From assembly GCF_040802235.1 (NCBI RefSeq), contig NC_133163.1, forward strand, positions 41,064,501-41,128,500: 64,000 bases of DNA. Direction: 5' to 3'. The notes beneath the pieces were generated by a model. That model was not told where the DNA came from, made no database searches, and saw only the letters and a program-made list of their open reading frames with translations. The stretch's first letter is position 1, and each line of letters opens with the position of its first letter. Shown here piece after piece: positions 33,736 through 45,444 of the stretch. Source of the stretch: Manis javanica (lineage: Eukaryota > Chordata > Mammalia > Pholidota > Manidae). The position numbers were made by a program, and so were the translations under genes.

Positions 33736-34509
33736 GAGTGACCGGAATCATTAGCACTTGAACCTCATCAAGTGCTCCTATCTGGAGCATGGGAATTTGA
33801 CAGGAATGTTTCTAAGAGTGAGATTCTAGGTGGCCTTTAAAGAACAGGGTGGATTTTACAAGGCAGGACAAAGTCCTCAGGGGAGGACTAAAGGATTTCT
33901 CCAGATACTTTACAATGCATGACACTATATAAGGCAGGTAGTCCATGAAAAGTCAACTAGTTTAGCAAGATTCCTCTAAGCTCCACATTAGTACCTGGAG
34001 GCCAGTTTACTGTGAATTAAATTGCACTGAATATTCTCAAGCCAGACAAACTGTCTGCAAGATTACTGAGTGCCCACAGAGGGCCATAATGACCCCGAAG
34101 CAGAGGCCCAGAGGCCGTTGTGAGGAGCTTGGATAGAGCTGTTCTCTTGGGAAGACTCAGATGTAAGGTTAAAGATTTTATGAAGAATTATGATTCTTAG
34201 TGATGAATGAAGAAAGCTGTAGCAAAACCACCCTGCCAAAAATGAGGGAGCATCTTAAAGACTTGACAACAGTGGCAATTCTGCCTGCCAATGCTGTGGA
34301 ATAATTTACGAACCGCAGAGAAATTTGGTGAGGTTTAACAATTACTGGATGATGAATGCATGCTTGGAAATGTTACTATTTCTGAAATAACATAATGATA
34401 TCAAATTGACAAATTCCAGTTTATTTCTGTATCTGAATAATAATAATAATATCTGGAAAAATACAGAATCTACACGGCCAAGGATGAATTGGTCTGGTTT
34501 TTTTATTTA
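33736..34509. other. Intergenic sequence, no supported feature
   Basis: No open frame over 60 codons and no recognised repeat. A short ATA run lies near 34438. Confidence 0.4.
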
Positions 34510-34965
34510 CCTAGTATGGTAGGAAGAAAAATAGTCCCCCTAAGAAGTCCAGGTTCAAATCCCTAGAACCTGTAAATGTATTAGGGGAACTGTGCAGATG
34601 CAATGAAGTTGAGATAGGGGGAGTATCTCAGGTTACCTTGGTGGGCCCAGTACAGTCACAGGGGTCCTTAGAAGTGAAAGAATGAAGCAAGTCAGTCAGA
34701 GAAGACATGATGACCACAGATACAGAGGCTGGAGTGATTTGAATAAGGGACCATGAGCCAAGGAATGCAGATGGTTTCTAGAAGTTGGAAAAAGGTAAGA
34801 AAATGGATTCTCCCCTAGAGCCTCTAGAAGGAATGCAATTCTGACAACATCTTGATTTTAGCCCAATGAAACCCATTTTGGACTTCTGACCATAAGAATT
34901 GTAAGGAAATATATGCTTTAAGACACTTTGTGGTCATTTGTTATAGCAGCAATATAAAACAAAGA
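34510..34965 (+). mobile_element. MLT1-like LTR (ERVL-MaLR)
   Basis: Well-preserved order: 'atggtaggaagaaaaatag', 'ctagaacctgtaaatgt', 'gagccaaggaatgcag', 'ctcccctagagcctctagaagg', 'catcttgattttagccca', 'ggacttctgacc' and 'ctttgtggtcatttgtta'. Nearly full length. Confidence 0.85.
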
Positions 34966-35754
34966 TACTTATATCTTTCATTATTGTTTTCTTCATCTCT
35001 TTGTTTCATAAATTCAGAAAGCCCAATAGCCAAGTCCAATATTGAAGCAAATTCAACAAATCTATTTTATAAAGCATGAGAAAGATAGATCGAAATGAAA
35101 GCAAGAGAAATATGGAATAATACTGTAAGCTTTATGCCATATTAGCCTAGAATCATCTTTGGCTTGTTGGTAATTCAATTTACTTATATACTTTCAGTAT
35201 CTCTTACAGATTCATATTGAATTAAGCTGTCCCTTAACAAGTCTTTCTTCAGAGAAATCTCTTCCACATAATTCATGGAAATCTGAATATTTTAAAAGCA
35301 ATATACTTAAAATTTTAAGATATTCAAATTTGTATATTTAGATGTTGTGGTAGATCCTTTGGGGGATTCTTCTCCAATTAATTTTTGTATCTTTGGGAAT
35401 TGTCTCTTGATCCACAGGGTTTAAATTTAATCCTTCCTTCTAGCCAGTATGAATTGGAACAAGGAAAGGCCAAGAGGAACTCCTGACCCAAGCTGAGTCA
35501 ATTATTTCTCCCAGGGAATCTAGAATTTGAACTGCCAAATTCAGGGTCTGGGAACTGGAAACAGAGTTACTTTAATATTAGAAATGTAGAGAGAAGGTCC
35601 GGAAATTCTACAGCTGAATGCTAAGGCTTCCAAGGGCTGGTTGTTAGCCTCTTCCTTGGATTCGATAAGATACTCTGTGGCAGAATGATTTGTGTAAACT
35701 GCAGCAATTCTCACTCCTCCCTGTCCCCACACTCTTTCCAATGTGATTTGCAGC
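34966..35754. other. AT-rich intergenic sequence
   Basis: No gene or clear repeat recognised. Confidence 0.35.
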
Positions 35755-36235
35755 TCCTCTTAGTGGTAGAATGTTTACCTAGCCCTTGAATTCAAGATGG
35801 CCTTGTGGCTCGTATTGAACAATGGAATGTGGTGAAAATTATGTACAAGCTTCCATGTCTCTTCAGTGTGTGTGTGTGTGTGTGTCTGTGTGTGTCTGTC
35901 TGTCTCCTCTCTCCTTTCTCTCCCTTGCTTCCTATGAGAATTAGCCTAGCATATCCTTCAGGGATATTAGAGACATGTTACCTATGCAATGCCTTAATTT
36001 AAGCCAAGAGCAAGTCAGTCACCAGACATGTAAGTAAGGCACTGGGGCTATCCTTAGACCTGCCAACTGGTCATAAATTTATGAGCAAACCCAGCCAATA
36101 TCAGCCAAACGTGGCTCAGATCAGTGTAGATCCATTCATCTAACTCAGAGATGCACAAGTAATAATATGTTCATTGTTTTAAGTCAGAGTCTTGGGTGAT
36201 CTATCAAAAGCAATGTATGATTGATATACCCTAGT
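35755..36235 (+). mobile_element. MLT1-like LTR, diverged
   Basis: The wording 'caatggaatgtggtgaaaatt', 'caccagacatgtaagtaagg', 'gagcaaacccagcc' and a closing 'ttgttttaagtcagagtcttggg' fits a MaLR-type LTR in sense orientation. A TG/CT simple repeat has grown inside it. Confidence 0.55.
35868..35925 (+). repeat. (TG)n and CT-rich simple repeat
   Basis: An imperfect TG run with interspersed TCTG is followed by a pyrimidine-rich stretch. Confidence 0.9.
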
Positions 36236-36259
36236 TAGTTTTCCTGTTTCTTCTCTTAT

Positions 36260-36557
36260 TTATTTCAAGAAACATTTGTTAAGCATCTAGTAAATACCAG
36301 GCAAGTTCTTATGCTAAGAATATGACATTACTCTAACATTACTATAATATAAAGTCACCACTTTCAAAAAGCTGACATTCTACTGAACACTATGGGAGAT
36401 GTAGGAGACAGATAATAAGTAAGTGAGTAAATACATAGTATCATAAGTGGAAAATAATAAAACAGGATTAGAAAAATAGGGAGTATGGTGTCAGGGGAAG
36501 AAATTCATATCTTATAAAATGTACAGAGAGACGTTTCCTCTATAAAATGGTACCTGA
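36260..36557 (-). mobile_element. L2 LINE 3' end (antisense), left of L1 copy 2
   Basis: The plus strand reads 'aaacatttgttaagcatctagtaaataccaggc', 'gctgacattctac' and 'agacagataataagtaag', the antisense L2 3' terminus. The matching L2 sequence resumes on the far side of L1 copy 2 at about 42640. Confidence 0.65.
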
Positions 36558-36651
36558 GGAGGCAGAGCCAAGATGGCGGCATGAGTAGGACAGCGGGAAT
36601 CTTCTCCCAAAAACACATATATTTTTGAAAATACAACAAATACAACTATCC

Positions 36652-37032
36652 CTAAAAGAGAGACCTGAAGATACAGGATAACAGCCAGACCACATCCACA
36701 CCCGCGAGAACCCAGCGCCTGGCGAAGGGGGTAAGATACAAGCCCCAGCCCAGTGGGACCTGAGCGCCCCTCAGCCCAGCTCCCGGCAGGAGGACAGGAG
36801 TCGGAGCAGGGAGGGAGAGGGAGCCCAGGACTGCTAAATAGCCAGCTCTAGCCATCCACAACAGAGCGCAGACACAGTGTGTGTGTGGGGTGCTGGAAAC
36901 TAGGGAAACAGGACAGTAAGAACTGTGAGTGGGTCCCCACATACATGCCCCAGGGACAAAGAAAATCAAGTGCTTTTTGAAAGTCTTAAAGGAACAGGGA
37001 CCCCACAGCTGGACGGAAGCCTCCCAGGACAC
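36652..37032 (-). other. Antisense ORF in the 5'UTR of L1 copy 2
   Basis: A 126-codon open frame antisense to the 5'UTR, beginning M-S-W-E-A-S. It is closely matched, to the same stop, by an antisense frame in L1 copy 4 (56728-57162). Shared stretches include A-S-V-Q-L-W-G-P, C-P-V-S-L-V-S and V-P-L-G-W-G-L-Y-L-T-P-F. The product would be Cys/Trp/Leu-rich and hydrophobic. Primate L1 has an antisense 5'UTR gene (ORF0) in a similar place; homology to it is not claimed. GC-rich DNA can keep such frames open by chance. Confidence 0.4.
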
Positions 37033-37369
37033 TTAGCCCAGCAGCTGGGAATCCCAGGGAACTCGGGGAGCTCTAACCCCCTGGGCAGCAGCTATGAGAC
37101 AGCTCACAGCAATAAACAGCACCCCCCGTCCATTACCCCTCCGGGGCCCCACCATAGCAGAGCAGCAGCCTGAGGCTGGCCATGCCCAAAGCAGGAAGCT
37201 TCCTCTATAGCGGCCGGGCAAGAAACAGACCCAGTCTACGTGTAATTGCCCAACACAAGCCGCTAGGGGTCGCAGTTGTCCCAGTAAAGAAAGGCCAGGA
37301 GCAAGTGGAAAAGGTCTTGGCTCTCCCAGCTGACAGACAAGTCAATGGCATACCGCTGCATTCATCAAC

Positions 37370-38286
37370 ATGAAAAGGCAAAAAACTTTGATCCAGACCA
37401 GGCTAACCCAGACACCTTCCACATCCCAGACACCTTCCACATCCTCTCCTGAGAGGTATCTGAGGAGGTAAATTTAACCAATCTTCCTGAAAAAGAATTC
37501 AAAACAAAAGTCATAACCATGCTGATGGACTTGCAGAGAAATATGCAAGAACTAAGGAGGGAGAATACAGAAATAAAACAATCTCTGGAAGGACTTCAAA
37601 GCAGAATGGACGAGATGCAAGAGACCATTAATGGACTAGAAATCAGACAACAGGAATGCAGAGAAGCTGATGCAGAGAGAGATAAAGGGATCTCCAGGAA
37701 TGAAAGAATATTAAGAGAACTGTATGACCAATCCAAATGGAACAATATCTGCATTATAGGGGTACCAGAAGAAGAAGAGAGAGAAAAAGGGATAGAAAGT
37801 GTCTTTGAAGAAAAAATTGCTGAAAACTTCCCCAAACTAGGGGAGGAAATGGCCTCTCAGACCACAGAAGCACACAGAACTCCCATGACAAGGGACCCAA
37901 GGAGGGCAACACCAAGACACATAATAATTAAAATGGCAAAGATCAAAGACAAGGACAGAGTATTAAAGGCAGCCAGAGAGAAAAAAAAGGTCACCTACAA
38001 AGGAAAACCCATTAGGCTATCATCAGACTTCTCAACAGAAACCTCACAGGCCAGAAGAGTATGGCATGATATATTTAATGCAATGAAATAGAAGGGCCTC
38101 GAACCAAGAATACTGTATCCAGCATGATTATCATTTAAATATGAAGGAGGGATTAAGCAATTCCCAGACAGGCAAAAGTTGAGGGAATTTGCCTCCCACA
38201 AACCACCTCTACAGGGCATCTTAGAGGGAATGCTCAAGATGGGAACACTCCTAAAAAGAGCACAGAACAAAACAACCAACATATGA
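37370..38286 (+). pseudogene. L1 copy 2 ORF1 (RNA-binding chaperone), broken
   Basis: The ATG at 37370 (M-K-R-Q-K-T) matches the ORF1 start in copy 4 at about 57453. An in-frame 18-bp tandem duplication follows (37407-37442). A frameshift near 37460 moves the rest to another frame, open at 37519-38091. That frame holds the coiled coil (about residues 1-60, heptads L-Q-R-N-M-Q-E-L), the RRM (N-N-I-C-I-I-G-V-P) and the CTD (R-H-I-I-I-K-M-A-K-I-K-D, then A-R-R-V-W-H). TAG at 38089 and a further stop near 38126 precede the natural end at 38286. ORF1p forms trimers that coat L1 RNA. Confidence 0.85.
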
Positions 38287-38433
38287 AGAATGGAAAAGGA
38301 GGAATAAGAAGGGAGAGAAATGAAGAATCATTAGACAGTGTTTATAATAGTACAATAAGTGAGTTAAGTTAGACAGTAAGATAGTAAAGAAGCTAACCTT
38401 GAAACTTCGGTAACCACAAACTTAAAGCCTGCA

Positions 38434-41400
38434 ATGGCAATAAGTACATATCTTTCAATAATCACCATAAATGTAAATGGACTGAATGCACCAATCAAAA
38501 GACACAGAGTAATAGAATGGATAAAAAAGCAAGACCCATCTATATGCTGCTTACAAGAGACTCACCTCAAACCCAAAGACATACACAGATTAAAAGTCAA
38601 GGGATGGAAAAAGATATTTCATGCAAACAACAGAGAGGAAAAAGCAGGTGTTGTAATACTAGTATCAGACAAAATGGACTTCAAAACTAAGAAAGTAACA
38701 AGAGATAAAGAAGGACATTACATAATGATAAAGGGCTCAGTCCAACAAGAGGATATAACCATTACAAATATATATGCACCCAATACAGGAGCACCAACAT
38801 ATGTGAAACAAATACTAACAGAATTAAAGGAGGAAACAGAATGCAATGCATTCATTTTGGGAGACTTCAACACACCACTCCCTCCAAAGGACAGATCCAC
38901 CAGACAGAAAATAAGTAAGGACACAGAGGCACTGAACAACACACTAGAACAGATGGACCTAATAGACATCTATAGAACTCTACATCCAAAAGCAACAGGA
39001 TACACATTCTTCTCAAGTGCACATGGAACATTCTCCAGAATAGACCATAGGCCACAAAAAGAGCCTCAGTAAATTCCAAAAGATTGAAATCCTACCAACC
39101 AACTTTTCAGACCAAAAAGGTATAAAACTAGAAATAAATTGTACAAAGAAAGCAAAAAGGCTCACAAACACATGGAGGCTTAACAATATGCTCCTAAATA
39201 ATCAATGGATCAATAACCAAATTAAAACAGAGATCAAGCAATATATGGACACAAATGAAAACAACAGCACAATGCCCCAACTTCTGTGGTATGCAGCTAA
39301 GGCAGTTCTAAGAGGAAAGCATATAGCAATCCAGGCCTATTTAAAGAAGGAAGAACAATCCCAAATGAATAGTCTAAATTCACAATTATTGAAACTGGAA
39401 AAAGAAGAACAAATGAAGCCCAAAGTCAGCAGAAGGATGGACATAATCAAGATCAGAGAAGAAATAAATAAAATTGAGAATAAACCAATAGAAAAAAATC
39501 AATGAAACCAAGAGCTGGTTTTTTGAGAAAATAAACAAAATAGATAAATTCCTAGCCAAACTTATTAGGAAAAAAAGAGAATTTACACACATAAACAGAA
39601 TCAGAAATAAGAAAGGAAAAATCATGACAGACACCACAGAAATACAAAGAATTATTAGAGAATATTATGAAAATCTATATACTAACAAACTTGATAACCT
39701 AGAAGAAATGGACAACTTTCAAGAAAAGTACAACCTTCCAAGACTGACCAAGGAAGAAAAAGAAAATCTAAACAGACCAATTACCAGCAATGAAATTGAA
39801 TTGGTAATCAAAACACTACCCAAGAACAAAACCCCCAAACAGATGGATTCACCACTGAATTTTATCAGACATTTAGAGAAGACATAATACCCATTTTCCT
39901 TAAAGTTTTCCAAAAAATAGAAGAGGAGGGAATACTTCCAAACTCATTCTATGAAGCCAGCATCACTCTAATACCAAAGCAGGCAAAGACACTACAAAAA
40001 AAAAAAGAAAACTACAGACCAATATCGCTGATGAACATAGATGCAAAAATTCTCAACAGAATATTAGCAAACCAAATTAAAAAATAGATCAAGGGGATCA
40101 TACATCATGATCAAGTGGGATTCATCCCAGGGATGCAAGGATGGTACAACATTTGAAAATCCATCAATATCATCCACCAAATCAACAAAAAGGACAAAAA
40201 CCATATGATCATTTCCATAGATGCTGAAAAAGCATTCAACAAAATTCAACATCCATTCATGATAAAACCTCTCAACAAAATGGGTACAGAGGGCAAGTAC
40301 CTCAACTTAATAAAGGCCATATATGACAAACCCACAGCCAACATTATATTTAACAGCCAGAAGCTGAAAGCTTTTCACCTAAGATCGGGAACAAGACAGG
40401 GATGCCCACTCTCCGCACTTTTATATAACATAGTACTGGAGGTCCTAGCCATGGCAATCAGACAATGTAAAGAAATATAAGGCATTCAGACTGGTAAGGA
40501 AGAAGTTAAACTGTCACTGTTTGCAGATGACATGATAGTGTACATAAAAATCCCTAAGGAATCCAACCCCAAACTACTAGAATTAATAACTGAATTCAGC
40601 AAAGTTGGACGATACAAAATTAACATAAAGAAATCTGTTTCATTCCTATATACTAACGATGAACTAGCAGAAAGAGATATCAAGAAAACAACTCCATTCA
40701 CAATTGCATCAGGAAGAATAAAATACCTAGTAATAAACCTAACCAAGGAGGTGAAAGACCTGTACCCTGAAAACTACAAGACACTAATGAGAGAAATTAA
40801 AGAAGATACCAATAAATGGAAATACATCCCATGCTCATGGATAGGAATAATTAATATTGTCAAAATGTCTATCCTGCCTAATGCAATATACAGATTCCAT
40901 GCAATCCTTATCAAAATACTAATAGCATTCTTAATGAACTAGAACAAGTAGTTCTAAAATTCATATGGAAACCACAAAAGACCTGGTAGAGCCAAAGCAA
41001 CCCTGAGAAGGAAGAAAAAAGCTGGGGGAATTATGCTCCCTGACTTCAAGCTCTACTAAAAAGCCACAGTAAACAAGACAGTTTGGTACTGGCACAAGAA
41101 GCGACCCATAGGTCAATGGAACCAAATAGAGAGCTCTGTTATAAAGCCAAACATATACAGCCAACTAATGTATGATAAAGGAGCCATGGATATAAAATGG
41201 GGAAATAACAGCCTCTTCAACAGCTGGTGCTGGCAAAACTGGACAGCTACATGTAAGAGAATGAAACTGGATTACTGTCTAACCACATATACAAAAGTAA
41301 ACTTGAAATAGATCAAAGATCTGAATGTAAATCATGAAACCATAAAACTATCAGAAGAAAATATAGGCAAAAATTTATTGAATATAAACATGAGAAATTT

Positions 41401-42239
41401 TTTCTGAACACATCTCCTCAGGCAAGGGAAACAAAAGCCAAATGAATGAATGAGACTATATCAAACAAAAAAGCTTCTGTACAGCAAAGGACGCCATCAG
41501 TAGAACAAAAAGGCATCCTACAGTATGGGTGAATATATTCATAAATGACACATCCAATATGGAGTAAACATACAAAACATATAAAGAACTCACACACCTC
41601 AACACCCAAAAAACATATAACCTGATTAAAATATGGGTGGAAAATCTGAACAGACGCTTCTCCAAAGAAGAAATTCAGATGGTTAACAGGCACATGAAAA
41701 GATGCTTTACATTGCTAATTATCAGGGAAATGCAAATTAAAACCAGAATAAGATATCACCTCACACCAGTTATGATGACCATTATCCAAAAGACAAGAAA
41801 GAACAAATGCTGGTGAGAATGGGGAGAAAGAGGAACCCTCTACACTGCTGGTGGGAATGTAAATTAGTTCAATCATTGTGGAAAGCAATAGGGAGGTTCC
41901 TCAAAAAACTAAAAATACCATTTGACCCAGGAATTCCACTCCTAGGAATTTACCAGAAGAAAACAAGATCCCTGATTCAAAAAGACATATGCACCCCTAT
42001 GTTTATCACAGCACTATTTACAATATCCAAGATACGTAAGCAACCTGTGTCCATCAGTAGATGAATGGATTAAGAAGAGGGGGTACATATACACAATGGA
42101 ATATTATTCAGCCATAAGAAGAAAACAAATCCTATCATTTGCAACATCATGGATGGAGCTAGATGGAATTATGATCAATGAAATAACTCAGGTGCAGAAA
42201 GGCAAGTACCAAATGATTTCACTGATTTGTGAAGTATAA
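38434..42239 (+). pseudogene. L1 copy 2 ORF2 (endonuclease and reverse transcriptase), broken
   Basis: It starts M-A-I-S-T-Y-L-S. The endonuclease is open for 212 codons with E42 (L-Q-E-T-H), Y114 (N-I-Y-A-P-N), D144/N146 (G-D-F-N) and D204 (R-I-D-H). A 5-base deletion relative to copy 1 then shifts the frame near 39047. The later S-D-H motif reads S-D-Q at 39107-39115. RT pieces follow: L-P-K-N-K-T, D-A-E-K-A-F-N near 40222, R-Q-G-C-P-L-S near 40396, and F-A-D-D at 40520-40531. A TAA near 40478 separates these. The C-terminal domain is in pieces up to TAA 42237-42239. Confidence 0.88.
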
Positions 42240-42618
42240 CAACAAAGCAAGCCTGAAGGAACAAAACAGCAGCAGACTCACAGACTCCAAGAAGGGACTA
42301 GCAGTTACTAAAGGAAAGGGGGTGGGAAGGGTGGGTGGGGAGGGAGGGAGAGGGGGATTAAGAGGCATTATGATTAGCATGTATAATGTAGGAGGCTCAT
42401 GGGGGAGGCAATATAGCACAGAGAAGACAAGTAGTGACTTGTCTTACTTATAGCATCTTACTGCAGTGATGGACAGTGACTGCAGTGGGGTGTGGGGGGG
42501 AACTTCATAATATGGGTGAATGTAATAACCACAATGTTGCTCATGTGAAGCCTTTGTAAGATTATGTGATAAGATATCAATCATACCTTAGTAAAAAAAT
42601 AAAAATAAAATAAATTTA
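42240..42618 (+). other. L1 copy 2 3'UTR with G-rich run and A-rich tail
   Basis: The G-rich tract at 42317-42356 has at least six runs of three or more G, enough for G-quadruplex folding. It is followed by the shared 'gactt...tatagcatctta', 'aacttcataatatggg' and 'atcaatcataccttag' blocks and an A-rich tail. Confidence 0.8.
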
Positions 42619-42835
42619 AAAAGTAGAACTAAAGCCAGAGCACTGAATTGGAGACATGAATTTGGGAGTCATTTGTATATAGTTGGACTTGAAAGAATTC
42701 CCTCCAGGGATCATAGATGGAGAAAAGAAGTCTTGGGGCTTCAGAATGATTGTATCCAAGGAGGTAGGAAGAACCAGTAAGAGCTGAGAAAGAGGCAAGG
42801 TATGGGGAGAACCAAGAGGGGTTTCTGCCAACACA
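42619..42835 (-). mobile_element. L2 LINE (antisense), right of L1 copy 2
   Basis: The plus strand reads 'gagacatgaatttgggagtcatttgtatatag' and later 'gaaaagaagtcttgggg', the antisense L2 coding-region order also seen at 60590-60650. The part between this and 36557 on the L2 map is missing, so the host L2 was already deleted, or lost sequence during insertion. Confidence 0.6.
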
Positions 42836-43867
42836 TTCCTTTTTTTTCTCTTTAACCTAGTTGAAGCTGGTTTCTGTTATTTATGTAATAGGATAATACA
42901 TGGAAATTTTAAACAGAGGTTTTCCTTTCTGCAAATTATCCCTGTTGCCCTGAGGCTCTCCAAGCACAGGATCCAGGGCACCCATGGCTGCACAGGGAGG
43001 GAAGAAACAGACAAAGCCTTCCACTGACTTGGTAAGTGATTTTTAAAAAATTCATGTCAGGCATAATAGTTTAAGACCAAACTTCCTGGCCTGCTCTTGG
43101 GCAGCTTTCCACACACGGTTGACACCCCTGCTGAGAAGGGACAGACCAAGACCCTCAGGCAGGCCTGAAAATTTCCCAGATAAAGGCCTTTGCAGCCCAC
43201 CTCCCATCCAGAGTGCTAAAGGGACTAACTCTTAATGCATCTCACACCATTTCAGGAGAGCAACATGATAGCCTTATGTGTTTAGGCAGAAAGAACCTGA
43301 GCCAGTTGACACCTCCCGTGGCCCCCTCTGAATTCTGCACAGCCAGCACATGATGCAGGTGAGATTCAAAGATTTCCTCATGTCCCAGAAGGTGGCTACA
43401 AATTTGAGCATCTGCAAGCCTGCCAAGGAGTCACCAATGCCAGAGGCAAGGTTCCAAACCAGTGGTCTTGGGGTGGAGAGCTCAAAAGCCCAAGCCAGAA
43501 GGAGGCCCCAGCTGTGGCTTGGAAAAGCAGCAGTAACAGTGAGAACCAAAGGAGCCCACTGTGCATTGATGCTGTGGGAGATCAGCCTAAGTTAGGCGAC
43601 TTCAGTTGCAGAGAAATTCAGTTATATCTGAACTGTGGCGACAAATTTTAAAGTACTTGCACTTGCAATGGAAAGATCGCTCCTTAATCTGGCTATCAAA
43701 GTTCTAGTTACACACTCTGTATTACTTATTCAACAAGTAACCAGAAATTTTGTAAATTCCATTGAAAATATATATTCTGGTGGCATTTTTCTCACTAATT
43801 TCTCACTAATACTATGGGCACTCCCCAACTGGTGGCTTAAAATGTATTCTTTCATATAAATGGCATT
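42836..43867. other. Intergenic sequence, weak old repeat at the end
   Basis: No gene is supported. The end ('tttcatataaatggcattata', about 43850-43870) resembles an old L1-type UTR wording and is the target of L1 copy 3. Confidence 0.35.
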
Positions 43868-43880
43868 ATAAATAGTGGTT
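43868..43880 (+). repeat. Left target-site duplication of L1 copy 3
   Basis: 'ataaatagtggtt', identical to 45361-45373. Confidence 0.9.
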
Positions 43881-45360
43881 AGTATTATAACACTGGCACA
43901 ACAACAGACCCACAAATCAATGGAACAGAATGGAGGGCTCAGATATAAACCCACATGTACATGGTCAATTAATATACAATAAAGGAACCATGAATATAAA
44001 ATGGGGAAAAGACAGCCTGTTGAACAACCGGTGTTTGGAAAACTGGACAGCTACATGCAAGAGAATGAAACTGTATTACTGTCTAACTCCATACACAAAA
44101 GCAAACTTGAAATGGATCAAAGATCTGAATGTAAGACATGAAACCATAAACCTCTTAGAAGAAAACATAGGCAAAAATCTCCTGAACATAAGTATGAGCA
44201 ATTTTTTCCTGGACATCTCAGGCAAGGGAAATAAAATCAAAAGTGAAAAAGTGGGACTACATCACGCAAAAATTCTTCTGTACAGAAAAGGACACCATCA
44301 GTCGAACAAAAAGGCATCCTACAGTATGGGAGAATATATTCATAAATGATTTTTCCAATAAGGGGTTAAGACCCAAAATATATAAAGAGCTCATATGCCT
44401 ACAAACCAAAAAAAACCAAATAACCCAATTAAAAATAGGTGGAGAACCTGAACAGACATTTCTCCAAAGAAATTCAGATGGCCAACAGGCACGTGAAAAG
44501 ATGCTCCATGTAGCTAATCATCAGAGAAATGTAAATTAATACCACAATGAGATATCATCTCACGCATGGCAGAATGGTCACTATCCAAAATACAAGAAAT
44601 AAGTCTTGGAGAGGATGTGGAGAAATGGGAACCCTCCTACACTGTTGATGGGAATGTCAATTGGTACAACTGTCATGGAAAGCAGCATGGGGGCCCCTCA
44701 AAAAACTAAAAACAGAAATACCATACAACCCAGTAATTCCATTTCTAGGAATTTACCCAAAGAAAACAATATCCCTGATTCAAAAAGACATATGCACCCT
44801 TCTGTTTACTGCCACATTATTTGCAATTGCCAATATACAGAAGCAACCCAAGTGTCCATCAATAGATGAATGGATAAAGAAGAGGTGGTACATATACACA
44901 TGGAATATTATTTGGCCATAAAAAAAGAAATTCTGCCATTTGCAACAACATGGACAGATCTAGAAGGTATTATGCTTAATAAAATAAGCAAGGTGGAAAA
45001 AGACCAATCCATATGATTTCACTTACTTGTGGAATATAAAAATGAAGCAAAACAGAATGAACAAAACAGCAGTAGACTTACAGGCCCTGAGAAATGAGTA
45101 GTGGTTCCCATGGAGGATTGGGGTGGGTGGGATGAGGGCAATAAAGGGGCACAAAAATTCTCAATCATAATAAAAGCTGGTCATGGGTATAATAGGACAG
45201 CATGGAGAATACAGTCAATGGCTCTATAACATCTTTCTATGATGACAGATAGTAACCACACTAGAGGAGGCAAGGATTTAATAATATGGGTAATTGTTCA
45301 ATCACTGTGCTGTATATTTGAAACCAATACAAGATTGTATATCGATGATACTTCAATAAA
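43881..45360 (+). mobile_element. L1 copy 3, 5'-truncated, older subfamily
   Basis: This 1480-bp insertion contains the C-terminal part of ORF2 and a 3'UTR, bounded by an exact 13-bp duplication. Its 3'UTR differs from the other copies: 'atacagtcaatggctctataac', 'tgctgtatatttgaaaccaatac', 'cttcaataaa'. It also lacks the strong G-rich run. It is therefore a different, probably older, L1 subfamily. There is almost no A tail beyond 'aataaa'. Confidence 0.93.
43888..45039 (+). pseudogene. L1 copy 3 ORF2 C-terminal remnant
   Basis: Text matches the ORF2 C-terminus of copies 1, 2 and 4: [18 protein letters not shown] near 44177, and P-F-L-G-I-Y-P-K near 44738. It is split over at least three frames (43930-44349, 44243-44539, 44661-44921). 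The natural stop is at 45037-45039. Confidence 0.82.
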
Positions 45361-45373
45361 ATAAATAGTGGTT
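45361..45373 (+). repeat. Right target-site duplication of L1 copy 3
   Basis: 'ataaatagtggtt', identical to 43868-43880. Confidence 0.9.
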
Positions 45374-45444
45374 TCCCATATTAGCTCATTATTAATAAGT
45401 TTATGTAATCCACAATATAGTTGAATTATAACTAGTCTACTTGG

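Larger units (their letters stand above)
36558..42618 (+). mobile_element. L1 copy 2, full length, decayed
   Basis: It starts 'gaggcagagccaagatggcg', the usual L1 5' start, and runs through a GC-rich 5'UTR, ORF1 (37370-38286), ORF2 (38434-42239), a 3'UTR with a strong G-rich run and an A-rich tail. At about 6.06 kb it is the only copy here with all parts. Frameshifts and stops break both ORFs. It is inserted into an antisense L2; no clear target-site duplication was found. Confidence 0.93.
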
